Assembly: GCF_002591915.1 (NCBI RefSeq)
Contig: NZ_NIHB01000002.1
Coordinates: 186,001-250,000 of the forward strand
From: Marinicella litoralis
GTDB lineage: Bacteria > Pseudomonadota > Gammaproteobacteria > Xanthomonadales > Marinicellaceae
Length of the DNA: 64,000 nucleotides
Direction: 5' to 3'
Positions 19,675 through 29,998 of this stretch are shown here, in pieces. The stretch's first letter is position 1. Every line of letters begins with the position of its first letter. Made by a program: the position numbers and the translations under genes. The notes beneath the pieces are model-generated. The model saw only the letters and a list, made by a program, of their open reading frames with translations. It made no database searches and was not told the DNA's origin.

Positions 19675-20085
19675 GGCTGAGCTTAACTTCAAGTTGGCTG
19701 AGCTTGTCGAAGCCTCTTTCTAGCCTGAATGATCAGTGCTTTGCATAAAACACTTCGACAGGCTCAGTGAGCTGCATAGAATCAAAAGCTGGCTGAGCTT
19801 GTCGAAGCCTCTTTCAAGCCTGAATGATCAGTGCTTTGCATAAAACACTTCGACAGGCTCAGTGAGCTGCATAGAATCAAAAGCTGGCTGAGCTTAACTT
19901 CAAGTTGGCTGAGCTTGTCGAAGCCGCTTTCAAGCCTGAATGATCAGTGCTTTGCATAAAACACTTCGACAGGCTCAGTGAGCTGCATAGAATCAAAAGC
20001 TGGCTGAGCTTGTCGAAGCCGCTTTTAAGCCTGAATGATCAGCGCTTTGCATAAAACACCTCGACCGGCTCAGTGTCCTGAATGT
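19675..20085. repeat. Higher-order tandem repeat array (95-bp units in 211-bp blocks)
   Basis: Four 95-bp units start at 19696, 19791, 19907 and 20002. A 21-bp prefix beginning GGCTGAGCTTAACTTC occurs only before units 1 and 3 (19675 and 19886), so the array is two blocks of 211 bp. Each unit has arms GGCTGAGCTTGTCGAAG and CTTCGACAGGCTCAG that can pair around a loop of about 45 bases. The last unit is diverged. It lies between two same-strand genes, where large hairpins may limit read-through. There are no unique spacers, so it is not a CRISPR. Confidence 0.9.
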
Positions 20086-20187
20086 CCAGTCGACATCAAC
20101 TCAACCCATGAAATACCCAGCCTTGATTAATACCTGGTTTTTATAGTACGCTTGCTGCGTTTATTTTTAACTTTAATGTGAAAAACC

Positions 20188-22359
20188 ATGAGCCCAATTC
20201 AACTGTGGAAATTTATTGCAACCATTTACGTACTGATTTTTCTCACCGCTTGTCAAACGGTTCCCATCGAACGTAAACCACAGCCAGCATCGGCTTTTGA
20301 TTTGGACACATTGTATGCCGAACAAAGCCTTATCGGCACCACCCCACAACAGCCATCCTGGTCAACTGATGGCCAGCAAGTGGCGTTTCTTTGGAATGAT
20401 GCCGGGTATACATTTCGGGATGTCTGGAGTTACTCGGTCACCACTGGTGAAAAGCATCGACTGACCCATCTTGCCGAACATAAAAACAAACAAGGCTGGC
20501 ACCCAGGAATCAGCGAAGTGGTCTGGCTTGATGCGGCTAAAATCGCTTATGTATTGGATGGCAAACTTTATTTTCAACAGGCTGACAACGAACCACAACA
20601 AATGGAAAGCGATAAAAGCCGCCTCAGAAATTTAACCGTTTCGCCCAATGGACAATACCTGGCTTTTACTGCCGAGGGTTCACTTTGGCTGAGATCAACT
20701 GACATGAATGCTACAAACGAATCTCAATTACTGATTGATCGAGGCCAACCCAAGGCCTACATAGAAAGTTATGCATGGTCTAAGGACAGTCAACAACTGG
20801 TGTTTAAACTCACCAACAACAGTCCACTGCCGGAACGAGATATTTTTTATTATGCAGACGCTGCCTTACAAAAGTACCAAGTACAACGGGCTTTTCCTGG
20901 AGAAAAAACCGCCGAATTCAAGATTGGAATCGTCAACATAAATGGTCAGGACAGTCGCTATTTTGATCGACCCAATACAACTGATTATATTTGGGATTAT
21001 GCACTGTCAACCGATGGCCAATCACTGATGATCAATTCATCGGACTTACTGGTCAAAGACCACAGTGTTTTTGTCTATGATGTGCACACTGCTGAACACA
21101 CACTTTATTACCATGAACATGATCCCAAGCATTTAAGACCCGATTGGCAAGTGGCATGGGCTCCCAATGATGATGGGTTAATCATCATGACCGACCGAGA
21201 TGGCTATTTACACCTTTACCACCAAAGATCTGCTGATTCAAAAGCTGAGGCACTGACTCATGGCAATTGGGAAATTGCATCATTTGAAGTCGATCACAAC
21301 AATGAAAAAATCTATTTCATCGGTAATAAATCACACCTGGCTGAAAGACAGATTTACAGCGTATCAATGACTGGCAATGACATCAAAAGAATCAGTGCTG
21401 CTGAACCCGGCAGCCATCAAATGTCTTTTTCAACAGACAAACAATATATCACCACCCTGTTTTCCAGTGACAACAAACCATTGGAATTGTATGTGATCAA
21501 TCTTAACAGTATGCAGACAACTCAAATCACCGACTCGCCGCAACCATTATTTCATCAACTGCCATGGGCCAATATCAGTTACATTGAATTCAACAGTCAC
21601 TTAGATGATACCAAACTGCTGGGACGTTTGAGCTTGCCGGCTAATTACACACCAAATCAACGGTATCCATTGATTGTTGGATCGGTTTATTCTGACAGCG
21701 TGCAAAACCAATACGGTGGCAGGACTTCTCACCCCACCTGGGGTTTTGACCAATATTTAACTGCGCAAGGTTATATTGTACTCAATGTGAATGTTCGTGG
21801 TAGTTGGGGCCAAGGCAGAAAACACAATCAAGGCCTGCGATACAGTTATGGAGTGATTGACATCGAAGATTTACACAGTGGTGTCAAACACTTGGTTCAA
21901 ACAGGCTATGTAGATCCTGAACGTGTGGGCATCTGGGGCTCGAGCTATGGCGGCCTGATGACCATGATGTCTTTATTCAAAAAACCAGGTGTATACGCTG
22001 CTGGCATCGCTGGCGCACCAGCCACCAATGTAGCCCATGCTTACCCAGGACAAATGTGGGTAATGGGTGAGCCCAGTGGCGACGACCAGCCCGAACGCTA
22101 CCAACAACAATCCGCGTTGTACCACACCAGTGGTCTTGAAGACCCCTTGATGATTATTCACGGCACCAAAGATCCCGTAGTACTTTATTCAGACACCATC
22201 GCTGTGGTAGAAAAACTTATCGCCGAACAAAAAATGTTTGAGTTAGTGACCCTTCCTGGCACCAGCCATGGTTGGGACAATGAAGGCAATGACGTCAGGT
22301 TGTTCTCATTCAAAAAGATGGTAGAATTTTTTAATCGACACCTGCAATCACCTTTCTGA
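20188..22359 (+). CDS. S9-family prolyl oligopeptidase / DPP IV-like lipoprotein
   Basis: 723 residues. The N-terminus is a lipoprotein signal with LTAC (Cys22), so the enzyme is probably anchored in an envelope membrane. The first two thirds form a beta-propeller typical of DPP IV-type peptidases. The C-terminal alpha/beta-hydrolase domain has the nucleophile in GSSYGG (Ser near 585), Asp in HGTKDPVV (near 660) and His in TSHGWDNEG (near 693), a complete triad. It likely trims proline-containing or other small peptides in the periplasm for nutrition. Confidence 0.92.
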   Translation: MSPIQLWKFIATIYVLIFLTACQTVPIERKPQPASAFDLDTLYAEQSLIGTTPQQPSWSTDGQQVAFLWNDAGYTFRDVWSYSVTTGEKHRLTHLAEHKNKQGWHPGISEVVWLDAAKIAYVLDGKLYFQQADNEPQQMESDKSRLRNLTVSPNGQYLAFTAEGSLWLRSTDMNATNESQLLIDRGQPKAYIESYAWSKDSQQLVFKLTNNSPLPERDIFYYADAALQKYQVQRAFPGEKTAEFKIGIVNINGQDSRYFDRPNTTDYIWDYALSTDGQSLMINSSDLLVKDHSVFVYDVHTAEHTLYYHEHDPKHLRPDWQVAWAPNDDGLIIMTDRDGYLHLYHQRSADSKAEALTHGNWEIASFEVDHNNEKIYFIGNKSHLAERQIYSVSMTGNDIKRISAAEPGSHQMSFSTDKQYITTLFSSDNKPLELYVINLNSMQTTQITDSPQPLFHQLPWANISYIEFNSHLDDTKLLGRLSLPANYTPNQRYPLIVGSVYSDSVQNQYGGRTSHPTWGFDQYLTAQGYIVLNVNVRGSWGQGRKHNQGLRYSYGVIDIEDLHSGVKHLVQTGYVDPERVGIWGSSYGGLMTMMSLFKKPGVYAAGIAGAPATNVAHAYPGQMWVMGEPSGDDQPERYQQQSALYHTSGLEDPLMIIHGTKDPVVLYSDTIAVVEKLIAEQKMFELVTLPGTSHGWDNEGNDVRLFSFKKMVEFFNRHLQSPF

Positions 22360-22383
22360 AACTGTAAAAAACTCACACAAGCT

Positions 22384-22411
22384 CCCTCTCACCCTATTGC
22401 TGATGAGAGGG
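22384..22411. terminator. Terminator between convergent genes
   Basis: CCCTCTCA (22384-22391) pairs perfectly with TGAGAGGG (22404-22411) over a 12-base loop, extended by CACAC/GTGTG outside, and is followed by GTTTTC. It separates the S9 peptidase gene from the convergent amidohydrolase gene. Confidence 0.65.
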
Positions 22412-22431
22412 GGTGTGTTTTCAATATCAAC

Positions 22432-24030
22432 CTACTGGTAATCACTGATGTCTTGGGTTCTGTTTGCGGCGTTGATGGATTTTATTCTTGCCAAGATGGT
22501 ATCCAATTGACTTCGATTATATAAACGGCCATTCATGATGACAGCATTTATGGTGGTGGTGTTCTTGATGTCATCCAAGGGATTTTTCTCGAGTAAAACC
22601 AAATTGGCCACAAAGCCGGGTTTGATGGCGCCAACCTGACCATTGGCTGGATTTTTATTGACTTTATCAAGCCATTGTCCGGGAATTCTGGTGGCAGTTT
22701 GAAGTGCTTGGGCTGTACTCATACCAAGGCTAACCATGGATTGTAGCTCATCGTGAATCGAGAAGCCTGGTACGCCACCGGAAACCACTGAATCGGTACC
22801 CGCAGTGAATTCGACTTCATGCTCGACCAAAATTTGGGTCATCAGGTGGATGGCATCAACATAGGTGTTCCAATACAACCACAATTGATTCCTGTTTTCT
22901 TCTGACTCAAACCAGTATGGATGACTGGCATAACTGTGATGACCTGGTAACCAGCCACTTACCAAAGGTGAGCCTTCCACCATAGCCGGATCGACGTATT
23001 CCAATTCAACAGTTTTAAGGAACACTTCCAATTCAAACTTTTGTTCAAGCAAGCTTTCAATCAACCAGATAACAGACGTCACATGCACGCCTTTGGCTTT
23101 GATGGTTTTAGCCACCTCATGGCCTCGTTTTTCAACATATTCAAGGTATTCAGCGATGGTTTGATCATTGATTTCATTGATATACAATGCAAACTCCCGC
23201 TCAAAAACCTTGGTGATTTCCTCTACATGTGCAATTTCTTGCTGTCCCAGATCCAGCACTTCTTCAATACTGACCCCTTCAGGAATATGCCCAGTAACCA
23301 ATAAATCAGCTTCATGAGCGGCTTTGACTAAACTGCGATAATGCGCAGGTTCTAGTCCATTGCTGATTTTCAGAGCATCAAATCCACGCTGTTTCAGGTC
23401 ATTAACTATGGCCTCACCTTGTGACGCGTCACTCATGGTAATGCGACTATAAGTCCAGTTCATAAACCAGGTTTTCCACCATGGCGTGGTGTAGACTTTT
23501 TCAGAGGCAACGAACACATCCGGCCACAATGCTTGGTCAGAACGATCATCGCGAACTTTCAACTGGTAATCTGTGGCTCCCATATCCCTGACATGGGTCA
23601 CCCCATTAACCAGGTATAACAACAAATTATTGACATTTTCAGACAAGTGGACGTGACCATCCATCAATCCTGGAATCAGGAATTTTCCTTGACCGTCAAC
23701 AACGGTCAAATTTGTTGATTGAGTAAGATGTTGGCCCAATTGTTTGATTTTTCCTGCACTGACAAGGATGTCTTGTGCTGGTAACATGGCATCACCTTGC
23801 GGGTTCAATATATGTACATTTTTAAGGATAAATTCACCACTGATGGGTTGAATGTCAGCCGTTTCAACGACTTCGGTCAACTGGCCTTTGACTCGGCGCA
23901 TTTGGTATTCTACCCACAGCACAGCAATCACAGCAATCAGGGTCATCAGGATCAGGCTGCGAAACGACCATTTACGAAGTTTTGAGTTTTTAAATTGACT
24001 TGAATTATAGGAACTGTCTTTGTTTGTCAT
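22432..24030 (-). CDS. Membrane-anchored amidohydrolase
   Basis: 532 residues. One N-terminal transmembrane helix (about 23-42) places the rest in the periplasm. The metal-dependent hydrolase domain begins with ILKNVHILNPQGD and has the metal-site motif GLMDGHVHLSE, a candidate lysine in DALKISNG, histidines in VTGHIPEG and AHVEEITK, and aspartate in TAGTDSVVSGG. This matches imidazolonepropionase-like or prolidase-like amidohydrolases. Lying next to an S9 peptidase and resembling the gene at 29999, it may be a dipeptidase acting on Xaa-Pro products (inference). Confidence 0.85.
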   Translation of the reverse strand: MTNKDSSYNSSQFKNSKLRKWSFRSLILMTLIAVIAVLWVEYQMRRVKGQLTEVVETADIQPISGEFILKNVHILNPQGDAMLPAQDILVSAGKIKQLGQHLTQSTNLTVVDGQGKFLIPGLMDGHVHLSENVNNLLLYLVNGVTHVRDMGATDYQLKVRDDRSDQALWPDVFVASEKVYTTPWWKTWFMNWTYSRITMSDASQGEAIVNDLKQRGFDALKISNGLEPAHYRSLVKAAHEADLLVTGHIPEGVSIEEVLDLGQQEIAHVEEITKVFEREFALYINEINDQTIAEYLEYVEKRGHEVAKTIKAKGVHVTSVIWLIESLLEQKFELEVFLKTVELEYVDPAMVEGSPLVSGWLPGHHSYASHPYWFESEENRNQLWLYWNTYVDAIHLMTQILVEHEVEFTAGTDSVVSGGVPGFSIHDELQSMVSLGMSTAQALQTATRIPGQWLDKVNKNPANGQVGAIKPGFVANLVLLEKNPLDDIKNTTTINAVIMNGRLYNRSQLDTILARIKSINAANRTQDISDYQ

Positions 24031-24173
24031 ACGTTGTACTTAGATAAAAAAACGTTATCTTATGGGTTTCAAATCCCATTATCCTCTCAAATCATGAAAT
24101 GAGAATACTTAGTTTGAATTAATTCTTTGGTGCTATACACTTGATATCAATTCAAACATGTTGATGATTGGGT

Positions 24174-24503
24174 ATGGGGATAGATTGGTTGATATCAGGA
24201 ATCTCGGGGATGGTCGGCTTTGTGGTCTTTTTAACTTTTGGCGTAATGACAAGCAAACAATGGCATAAAAACAGTCAATCTGGCCAAGATGTTTCCTGGC
24301 TGGTATTTGGCTTTTTCGGAACCTTGGCTTTTGCGATTGTCTTGGTTCTTGGCATTGTTTTATATCCGGAGCCTTCCAATCAGCTTGGCATCGGCCAGTA
24401 CATCACAGGCATACTATTCAGTTCTGCAATTATTGGCGGATCACCTGGTATCGGTTTACTAACAAGTGCCATGGCAGTGAAATTAAAACAAAAATCCAAC
24501 TGA
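24174..24503 (+). CDS. Small integral membrane protein
   Basis: 109 residues from ATG 24174 (a TTG at 24168 adds two residues; neither has a clear ribosome-binding site). Three hydrophobic segments are visible, near 5-25, 43-65 and 78-100, with a short polar loop SKQWHKNSQSGQD after the first. I do not recognise a family. It is divergent from the amidohydrolase and convergent with the DUF4197 gene. Confidence 0.55.
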   Translation: MGIDWLISGISGMVGFVVFLTFGVMTSKQWHKNSQSGQDVSWLVFGFFGTLAFAIVLVLGIVLYPEPSNQLGIGQYITGILFSSAIIGGSPGIGLLTSAMAVKLKQKSN

Positions 24504-24587
24504 ATGCAAGACCGCATATTCGTTACAAACAACCGAAAATGACAAGGCCAGTGGCTCAATGGTCACATGACAAATGATTTAACCAAA

Positions 24588-25316
24588 TCACTGACCAAAG
24601 ACTTTCTTCAGTAATTCAGTGGTTTGTTTGGCAGGATCTTGGCGAATGGCAGCCTCTTGTTTTGCCAAATAATAAAACACACCATCGATGCCTTTTTCCA
24701 CCACATATTCGGTCAGATTGGGGTTGACCGAGGACACAAAAGGGATGTCTTGGTATTTATCCATCACTTTATTCAATGATTGTAGCGCCCCTACTTCTGC
24801 CAAACTGCTTTCTACGATGGGATTCATGTTCTCAGTTAACCTTGCGGTCATTTTTTGTTTGAAATATTGCGTGGCAGAATCATCAGCACCTTGGTATATG
24901 GTTTTCACATCTTCAAAGGTCATGTCTGTGATGGATTTGATAAATAAATCCTTGGCAATAGGTACCGCAGTTTCAGCGGCTTGGTTCATCTTTAATTTCA
25001 AATCATCTATTTGCTCAGTCATGCCAATTTTCTTCAATACTTTGGCAACTTTTTTGAGGTTCTTTGGCAATGGAATTCGAATGGCTTCATCGGCACTGAA
25101 GCCACCTTCTGTACCCAACTGACTGATGACTTTTTCAGCACCTATGGTCAAGGCTTGTTTAAACGCTCCACTCAAATCAGTCACACTCAACTCATTGGTT
25201 TCAAAACCTTCTTTACTGAATACTTTCTGCCACCATTTTTCACCCGCCTCAGCTGTATTGCCAAACAAACACAGCATGAGCATGGATAAAATGCCTGCAT
25301 TTTTGATCGATTTCAT
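24588..25316 (-). CDS. DUF4197-family exported protein
   Basis: 242 residues from ATG 25316, preceded by GGTG at suitable distance; an upstream ATG at 25328 is also possible. A signal peptide ends at AEAGEKWW. The mature part matches the DUF4197 family pattern: LSGAFKQALTIGAEKVISQLG, IRIPLPKNLKKV, FIKSITDMTFEDVKTI, and a C-terminal GIDGVFYYLAKQEAAIR.DP. Members are periplasmic or outer-membrane-associated proteins of unknown function in gammaproteobacteria. It appears monocistronic. Confidence 0.85.
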   Translation of the reverse strand: MKSIKNAGILSMLMLCLFGNTAEAGEKWWQKVFSKEGFETNELSVTDLSGAFKQALTIGAEKVISQLGTEGGFSADEAIRIPLPKNLKKVAKVLKKIGMTEQIDDLKLKMNQAAETAVPIAKDLFIKSITDMTFEDVKTIYQGADDSATQYFKQKMTARLTENMNPIVESSLAEVGALQSLNKVMDKYQDIPFVSSVNPNLTEYVVEKGIDGVFYYLAKQEAAIRQDPAKQTTELLKKVFGQ

Positions 25317-25547
25317 AATGAACACCATTTAATAGTTAAAAGTTTTTAACGACTGTTGCTTGAATCGTTCAAGCAAAAACGCTGCTTGCTGTCATGCCAC
25401 ATCGCTACATCACACCATACATAATACCATGTCAAAGACAATCGCTTGTTAATGATGTACTTGGAAGCATTTTGACACGACAATTTTAAGCCCCTTGCTT
25501 CCGGTAAACGATTTACGCTTCGATCGACAGCCAGTCGGGCTATTTGA

Positions 25548-25841
25548 TTACCTTTTATTGACTTCAGCACAATTAAAATTGATGAACAAATATTCGGGAG
25601 GGTTTCGGCTCAGCGTAATTGGGCTGTTTGATTGGACCAGTTGAGAGGCTTTGACTTTGTCAATCAACTCAGTGTCCTTTCGCTCATCAAGGTCTTTTTC
25701 AAGAAAGACAATGCGCTCACCGATGATGTCATGCGATTGCCAAGACTGATAACAAGCTGGGATGTCATCGAAAGTGCCATGTTGTTCAAAGACCACGGTG
25801 GTCTCTGGTTCATTGGGAATGCAATTAAAATCTGCAATCAT
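25548..25841 (-). CDS. Small hypothetical protein
   Basis: 97 residues, acidic to neutral, without signal peptide or membrane segment. An AGGAG ribosome-binding site 7 bases before the ATG makes it a credible gene. It contains two cysteines near the N-terminus and a charged stretch FLEKDLDERKDTELIDKVKA. I recognise no family. It is separated from neighbours on both sides. Confidence 0.55.
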   Translation of the reverse strand: MIADFNCIPNEPETTVVFEQHGTFDDIPACYQSWQSHDIIGERIVFLEKDLDERKDTELIDKVKASQLVQSNSPITLSRNPPEYLFINFNCAEVNKR

Positions 25842-26142
25842 GTGGTTCTCCTAGGTTATATTTAAAATGAATAGTTGGATGTTTTAAATCTTAGGAGGCA
25901 GGATTCGCAATACATGAGAATGGACTGACTTATTCAGTTGTTCGAATTGATGCATTTAAGGAAAGTTTTGAAATGATATAAACCCTTAAAACACCCCAGT
26001 TCATACTGTTTTCCTAATGCACAGCCCAAAGATGACAACAATGATATTTAATCGGCTTCAGCCATCAAACAAAATAAATGGCGCAGAACTGATCATTTTC
26101 TCGCATATACCTATATTGCACGTTTAAAAAGAGGTATTCATC
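25842..26142. other. Intergenic region
   Basis: A divergent promoter region between the 97-residue gene and the secreted protein at 26143. I see ribosome-binding sites at both ends, an AT-rich middle, and no other feature. Confidence 0.5.
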
Positions 26143-27378
26143 ATGTGTAAATTTGCATTCATATTTTTGCTGTCGTTACTAACGTCTGGACTTATTAGAG
26201 CAGAAGGTACCGGCGCACCAGGTAACTGGATCAATGTTCCCATCTTCAATCAAGCGCCCTTAGAAGCCAAAATAGGCATATTTTCAGACGACATAAATCC
26301 AGACTTGGCAATTGTGGTGTTGTGGAATGATGGTAATAATAACCGCCTTGATGCCATTAAAGTTCCACCACCCTATGACGGAACTGGCATAACCACCACC
26401 TTTCTCGAAAACACCAACAACCTCTTTGCTTTGGGAGACATTTGTACCGATGGAATCAACGTTGTGGTTCCATACATCAAAAACTTCAATGTCGAAATAG
26501 CAAGATTCAATGGCTTGAGTTGGTCCAAATCCACCCTGCCTGGCACCAAGACCAACAACTTCGACAACGCCGACTGCGCCACCACTACTGATGGAATCTT
26601 CATTTCCACCCATGACTTATCTGATGGGGAAACAGAATTTTTTAAATCCAACAACTCTGGAAACTCGTATACCTTTTACGGTAGGTACATGTCAAGCGGG
26701 CCTTTTGATGGTGCAATCAGAGAACCTTTGGCCACCAGTTTTGGTGATCGTTACGCGATGACTGTTTACCAAAACAGCAGTGGTATGGTCAGAACAGCAA
26801 AATTCAATACCGCTGACAACCCACCGGTCTTCAATCATACAAACATTGAACAATTACCTGCTCCCACTGGATTTACATTTGTAAAGGAAGGTGCTGGGGT
26901 ATTTAATGGTGCGGGCATTACAGTCACCTACAATGCCAATGGCAGCGCCAAAGCCGTCGATATCCCTGCAACTGATCCGTCAGCATTCACCAGTAGAGAT
27001 TTGGGCATAATCAATAACAATGGCAGTCAATTTAACTTTCAAGGCGGCACCGTCCTCAGTGTATTGGATGAAAATAACCAACCGATGCAAAACAATGTGC
27101 TTTGGGGTGACTATCACCTATACCGCCCTTTTAACCCATCAATTCCTCCAGAAGAGGACAACAATTTTCCCTTCGCAGGTGTCGGTGGGCCGGTAGATGG
27201 TTGCGTAGCCAGAAAAACTGAAGGGACTGTAGATTTGTTTCTGCAAGCTTTCTTCGTGGCCTCCAGAGTGGGTTCAGATGGTACCGATCTATTTAAACGT
27301 GAAATAGCAGCAGACCCAATTTTTGCCGACGGGTTTGAGTCTGGAGATGTATCAAGTTGGTCAATGACTTGTCCTTAA
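26143..27378 (+). CDS. Secreted protein with C-terminal IFADGFE tag
   Basis: 411 residues with signal peptide (cut near IRAEG) and an AGAGGT ribosome-binding site. The body consists of repeated strand segments such as NPDLAIVVLWNDGNNNRLDAI and GDRYAMTVYQNSSG, suggesting a beta-propeller or sialidase-like fold; no catalytic residues can be assigned. The C-terminus reads DPIFADGFESGD, a tail also seen on two other secreted proteins in this window (33357 and 51926). I infer that this tail is a sorting or folding signal. Confidence 0.7.
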   Translation: MCKFAFIFLLSLLTSGLIRAEGTGAPGNWINVPIFNQAPLEAKIGIFSDDINPDLAIVVLWNDGNNNRLDAIKVPPPYDGTGITTTFLENTNNLFALGDICTDGINVVVPYIKNFNVEIARFNGLSWSKSTLPGTKTNNFDNADCATTTDGIFISTHDLSDGETEFFKSNNSGNSYTFYGRYMSSGPFDGAIREPLATSFGDRYAMTVYQNSSGMVRTAKFNTADNPPVFNHTNIEQLPAPTGFTFVKEGAGVFNGAGITVTYNANGSAKAVDIPATDPSAFTSRDLGIINNNGSQFNFQGGTVLSVLDENNQPMQNNVLWGDYHLYRPFNPSIPPEEDNNFPFAGVGGPVDGCVARKTEGTVDLFLQAFFVASRVGSDGTDLFKREIAADPIFADGFESGDVSSWSMTCP

Positions 27379-27648
27379 TCAATCAATGTCTCGATTCACC
27401 ACCACAGAATTAAATTTTAAAGGCGTTTAATCTTTGTCTTGCAAACGATTAGTTGGATTGGTTGCACATACACCTCTCAAGCATTAAATATTCAAAACCG
27501 AAAAAACTTATGAACAACTTTGATTGATTAATATTTATCAGAAAGACTATCAATTCAGGATACTGTTTTTTTTATTCAATGATTAGTCAACAACAAAGCC
27601 TTGTGTCATTATAATAATGGCTTTTAAAAAACAAGCACAAGACAAACC

Positions 27649-28320
27649 ATGACAAAGAAAACAAACAAACCCCAATATACCTTGGCTCTTTTAACTCTGG
27701 CAGTTTGCAGCCTGATGTTGACCGCCTGTGAAAAACAAGCTGATTCTGCCATCTCTGAATTGAATTCATTCATAGCAGAACAAAAAGTAGACAAAACCAA
27801 AAACAACTGGAAAACCAGTTTAAGTAAGCCACCAAAAGTTAAATTCAGTAAAGACAAAACATACCAATGGCACTTGGAAACCACCGAAGGCAAAATGGTC
27901 ATTGAGTTTTTACCTGATGAAGCGCCCATGCATGTATCCAGCACTATTTATTTGACGCTTTTGGGCTTCTATGATGACATCAAATTTCATCGAGTGATCA
28001 ATGGTTTTATGGCTCAGGGCGGGGATCCATTGGGTATCGGATCTGGTAACCCCGGGTATAAATACGATGGTGAATATGATGGTTCATCAAAACACGACAA
28101 AGCAGGCACTTTGAGTATGGCCAATGCTGGCCAAGGTACCGATGGCAGTCAATTTTTCTTGACCTTCACAGCTACGCCCCATTTAAACGGTAAGCACACC
28201 GTCTTTGGCTACCTCAAAGATGGCATGGACGTATTAAGAAAAATAGAGAAACTGGGTTCAAGATCTGGCCGACCCAGCAAAGAAATCAAAATCATCAAAG
28301 CGACTGTAGCCGTTGAATAA
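27649..28320 (+). CDS. Cyclophilin-type peptidyl-prolyl isomerase, lipoprotein
   Basis: 223 residues. A lipobox LTAC (Cys27) predicts a lipid-anchored periplasmic protein. The cyclophilin domain begins near residue 70 and has FHRVINGFMAQGGDP, GTLSMANAG.GTDGSQFF and LNGKHTVFG, the core motifs for peptidyl-prolyl isomerisation. It probably assists folding of exported proteins. It is monocistronic with a long AT-rich upstream region. The family call is firm; the lipid anchor rests on the lipobox alone. Confidence 0.92.
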   Translation: MTKKTNKPQYTLALLTLAVCSLMLTACEKQADSAISELNSFIAEQKVDKTKNNWKTSLSKPPKVKFSKDKTYQWHLETTEGKMVIEFLPDEAPMHVSSTIYLTLLGFYDDIKFHRVINGFMAQGGDPLGIGSGNPGYKYDGEYDGSSKHDKAGTLSMANAGQGTDGSQFFLTFTATPHLNGKHTVFGYLKDGMDVLRKIEKLGSRSGRPSKEIKIIKATVAVE

Positions 28321-28749
28321 TCCCAACATACGTTAAGCCTGGTGACATTTATCATCGGGCTTAGCAAGCGAACCAGAGCACAACGATTTTTCCTTAGATT
28401 GCCAAGTTATCTAAGACCTAAAGCTTAAAGTAAACAATAAGTATTACATAGTAAAAACTTATACCCATAAAAACACTGCCATTTTTTAGCAGTGAACTGT
28501 TCCAAAAGACCCTTATTTCAACAACAACCATGCAAAATCCATCAAAGTGACTAAAACCATGGGTTTGTAGCGGGAAATCATGGCAGCTTCATTACCAATC
28601 AGTAACATAGTTAATAAGTGTGTGCCGGTATTGTTCTGCAGTGTGTGTAAAGCTTGTTTTTCCGGCGTCTCCTTGTTTGTGTATTGATACTTTCTATTTT
28701 AAAGCACTCGATACATAAGCACGGAATGGATTTGCCAACGAGGTATTGA
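28321..28749. other. Intergenic region with weak hairpins
   Basis: No gene is visible. TAAGCC/GGGCTTA (about 28333-28366) can form a stem after the cyclophilin gene, and CACTGC/GCAGTG (28474-28494) encloses a T-rich loop. Neither has a proper T-run. Confidence 0.4.
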
Positions 28750-29892
28750 ATGAGCGAGCAACAATTTTCACCTGGCTACCTGGCCAATCAAGTGAATCGA
28801 CTGAGAAAATGGTCTTTGAATTTGGCAGCGATTTATTTGGTTATTCTGGTTTTATTGGATTTTGTGCGTTTTCCCGCTGATGTCATCACCAGTGTATTTA
28901 CATCAAGAATTCTGTTGATGATACTGCCGTTGTCGGCCATGATGGCGGCATTTTATTACCAACAGAAACTGAGTCTAAGTAAACCATTGGTTCATAAGAT
29001 CACATTTATTGGTGTCTCTCTAATTGGCATTGGTCACTCAGAAATCCTGTTACTGGCTGAAAGCAGCGGAGTCATGTTCCCCAAAATTGGTATCACCATC
29101 ATCCTTATTTATTCGGGAATGTTATTGGCCCTACCCATTAAACTGGCAACTTTCAGTTCACTGGTCATCATCGCTTTCACCTGTTACTCATACAGTTTGA
29201 TTGGCATGGATTACAAAAGTATATTGTCCTATTTATCGTTCTATTTAATGTTCAGCAGTTGTTGTATTTTCAGTAGCATGGTGAGTATTAAAATCCTGAA
29301 AACCAACCTAAACTTAATCAAAGACAAAGACAAACTGGCCAGTACAGATGAACTGACTGGGCTCAAAAACCGTCGGCACTTTTATACCCACGCAGAAAAT
29401 GTCTATAAACAATCGACTCTTGAAAATAAAAACTTGGCCTTGGTTATTATTGATTTAGACAATTTCAAAGCCGTTAATGATGCACTCGGTCACTATATGG
29501 GTGACAAAGTATTGGTTGAAGTGGCAGAAATCATCAACAACAATTGTCGTCGGGCATTTGACATGGCAGCACGGATCGGTGGCGATGAGTTTGTCATCAT
29601 GATTTATGATTCTAAAACAGATTACCTGAAAACCATGTGCGAAAGTATTATTCTTAAAGTTGGACAGATAGCAAAAACCATCAAAAAAGAAGCGCCATCC
29701 ATCAACTTGGGGGTATCGATTGGTGTGGCTGAAAACAAACAAGGCTGTTCATTTCCTATCAAAGTGCTATTGGACATCGCCGATAAGTCATTGTATGAAA
29801 TCAAAGCCAATGGCAAGAACAATTACAATATCAGCAACACTCGCCATTTTGTCCAAACTGATAGCCCCATCAATATACTTGAAACAATTTAA
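28750..29892 (+). CDS. Multi-pass membrane diguanylate cyclase
   Basis: 380 residues. The first ~185 residues contain about five or six transmembrane helices resembling a MASE-type input module. A GGDEF domain follows, with ASTDELTGLKNRRHF at its start and the intact active site ARIGGDEF near 275. No EAL domain is present, so it should synthesise cyclic di-GMP. A GAGG ribosome-binding site precedes the ATG. It is convergent with the amidohydrolase at 29999. Confidence 0.9.
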   Translation: MSEQQFSPGYLANQVNRLRKWSLNLAAIYLVILVLLDFVRFPADVITSVFTSRILLMILPLSAMMAAFYYQQKLSLSKPLVHKITFIGVSLIGIGHSEILLLAESSGVMFPKIGITIILIYSGMLLALPIKLATFSSLVIIAFTCYSYSLIGMDYKSILSYLSFYLMFSSCCIFSSMVSIKILKTNLNLIKDKDKLASTDELTGLKNRRHFYTHAENVYKQSTLENKNLALVIIDLDNFKAVNDALGHYMGDKVLVEVAEIINNNCRRAFDMAARIGGDEFVIMIYDSKTDYLKTMCESIILKVGQIAKTIKKEAPSINLGVSIGVAENKQGCSFPIKVLLDIADKSLYEIKANGKNNYNISNTRHFVQTDSPINILETI

Positions 29893-29998
29893 AGCCAATC
29901 AGATAACCACAACGATGACCTAGCCACCGTTGCGGTAATCAAAAAACACTTTTAAGTTTTATAGTCTTTGTTTGTTTGACTGTATAGCGCTTACGATT

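Noticed and set aside
19675-20085. CRISPR array
   Set aside because: Units are 95 bp with identical interiors, there are no unique spacers and no cas genes.
25346-25570. 74-residue reading frame on the minus strand
   Set aside because: No ribosome-binding site, odd composition, and it overlaps the 3' end of a better-supported small gene.
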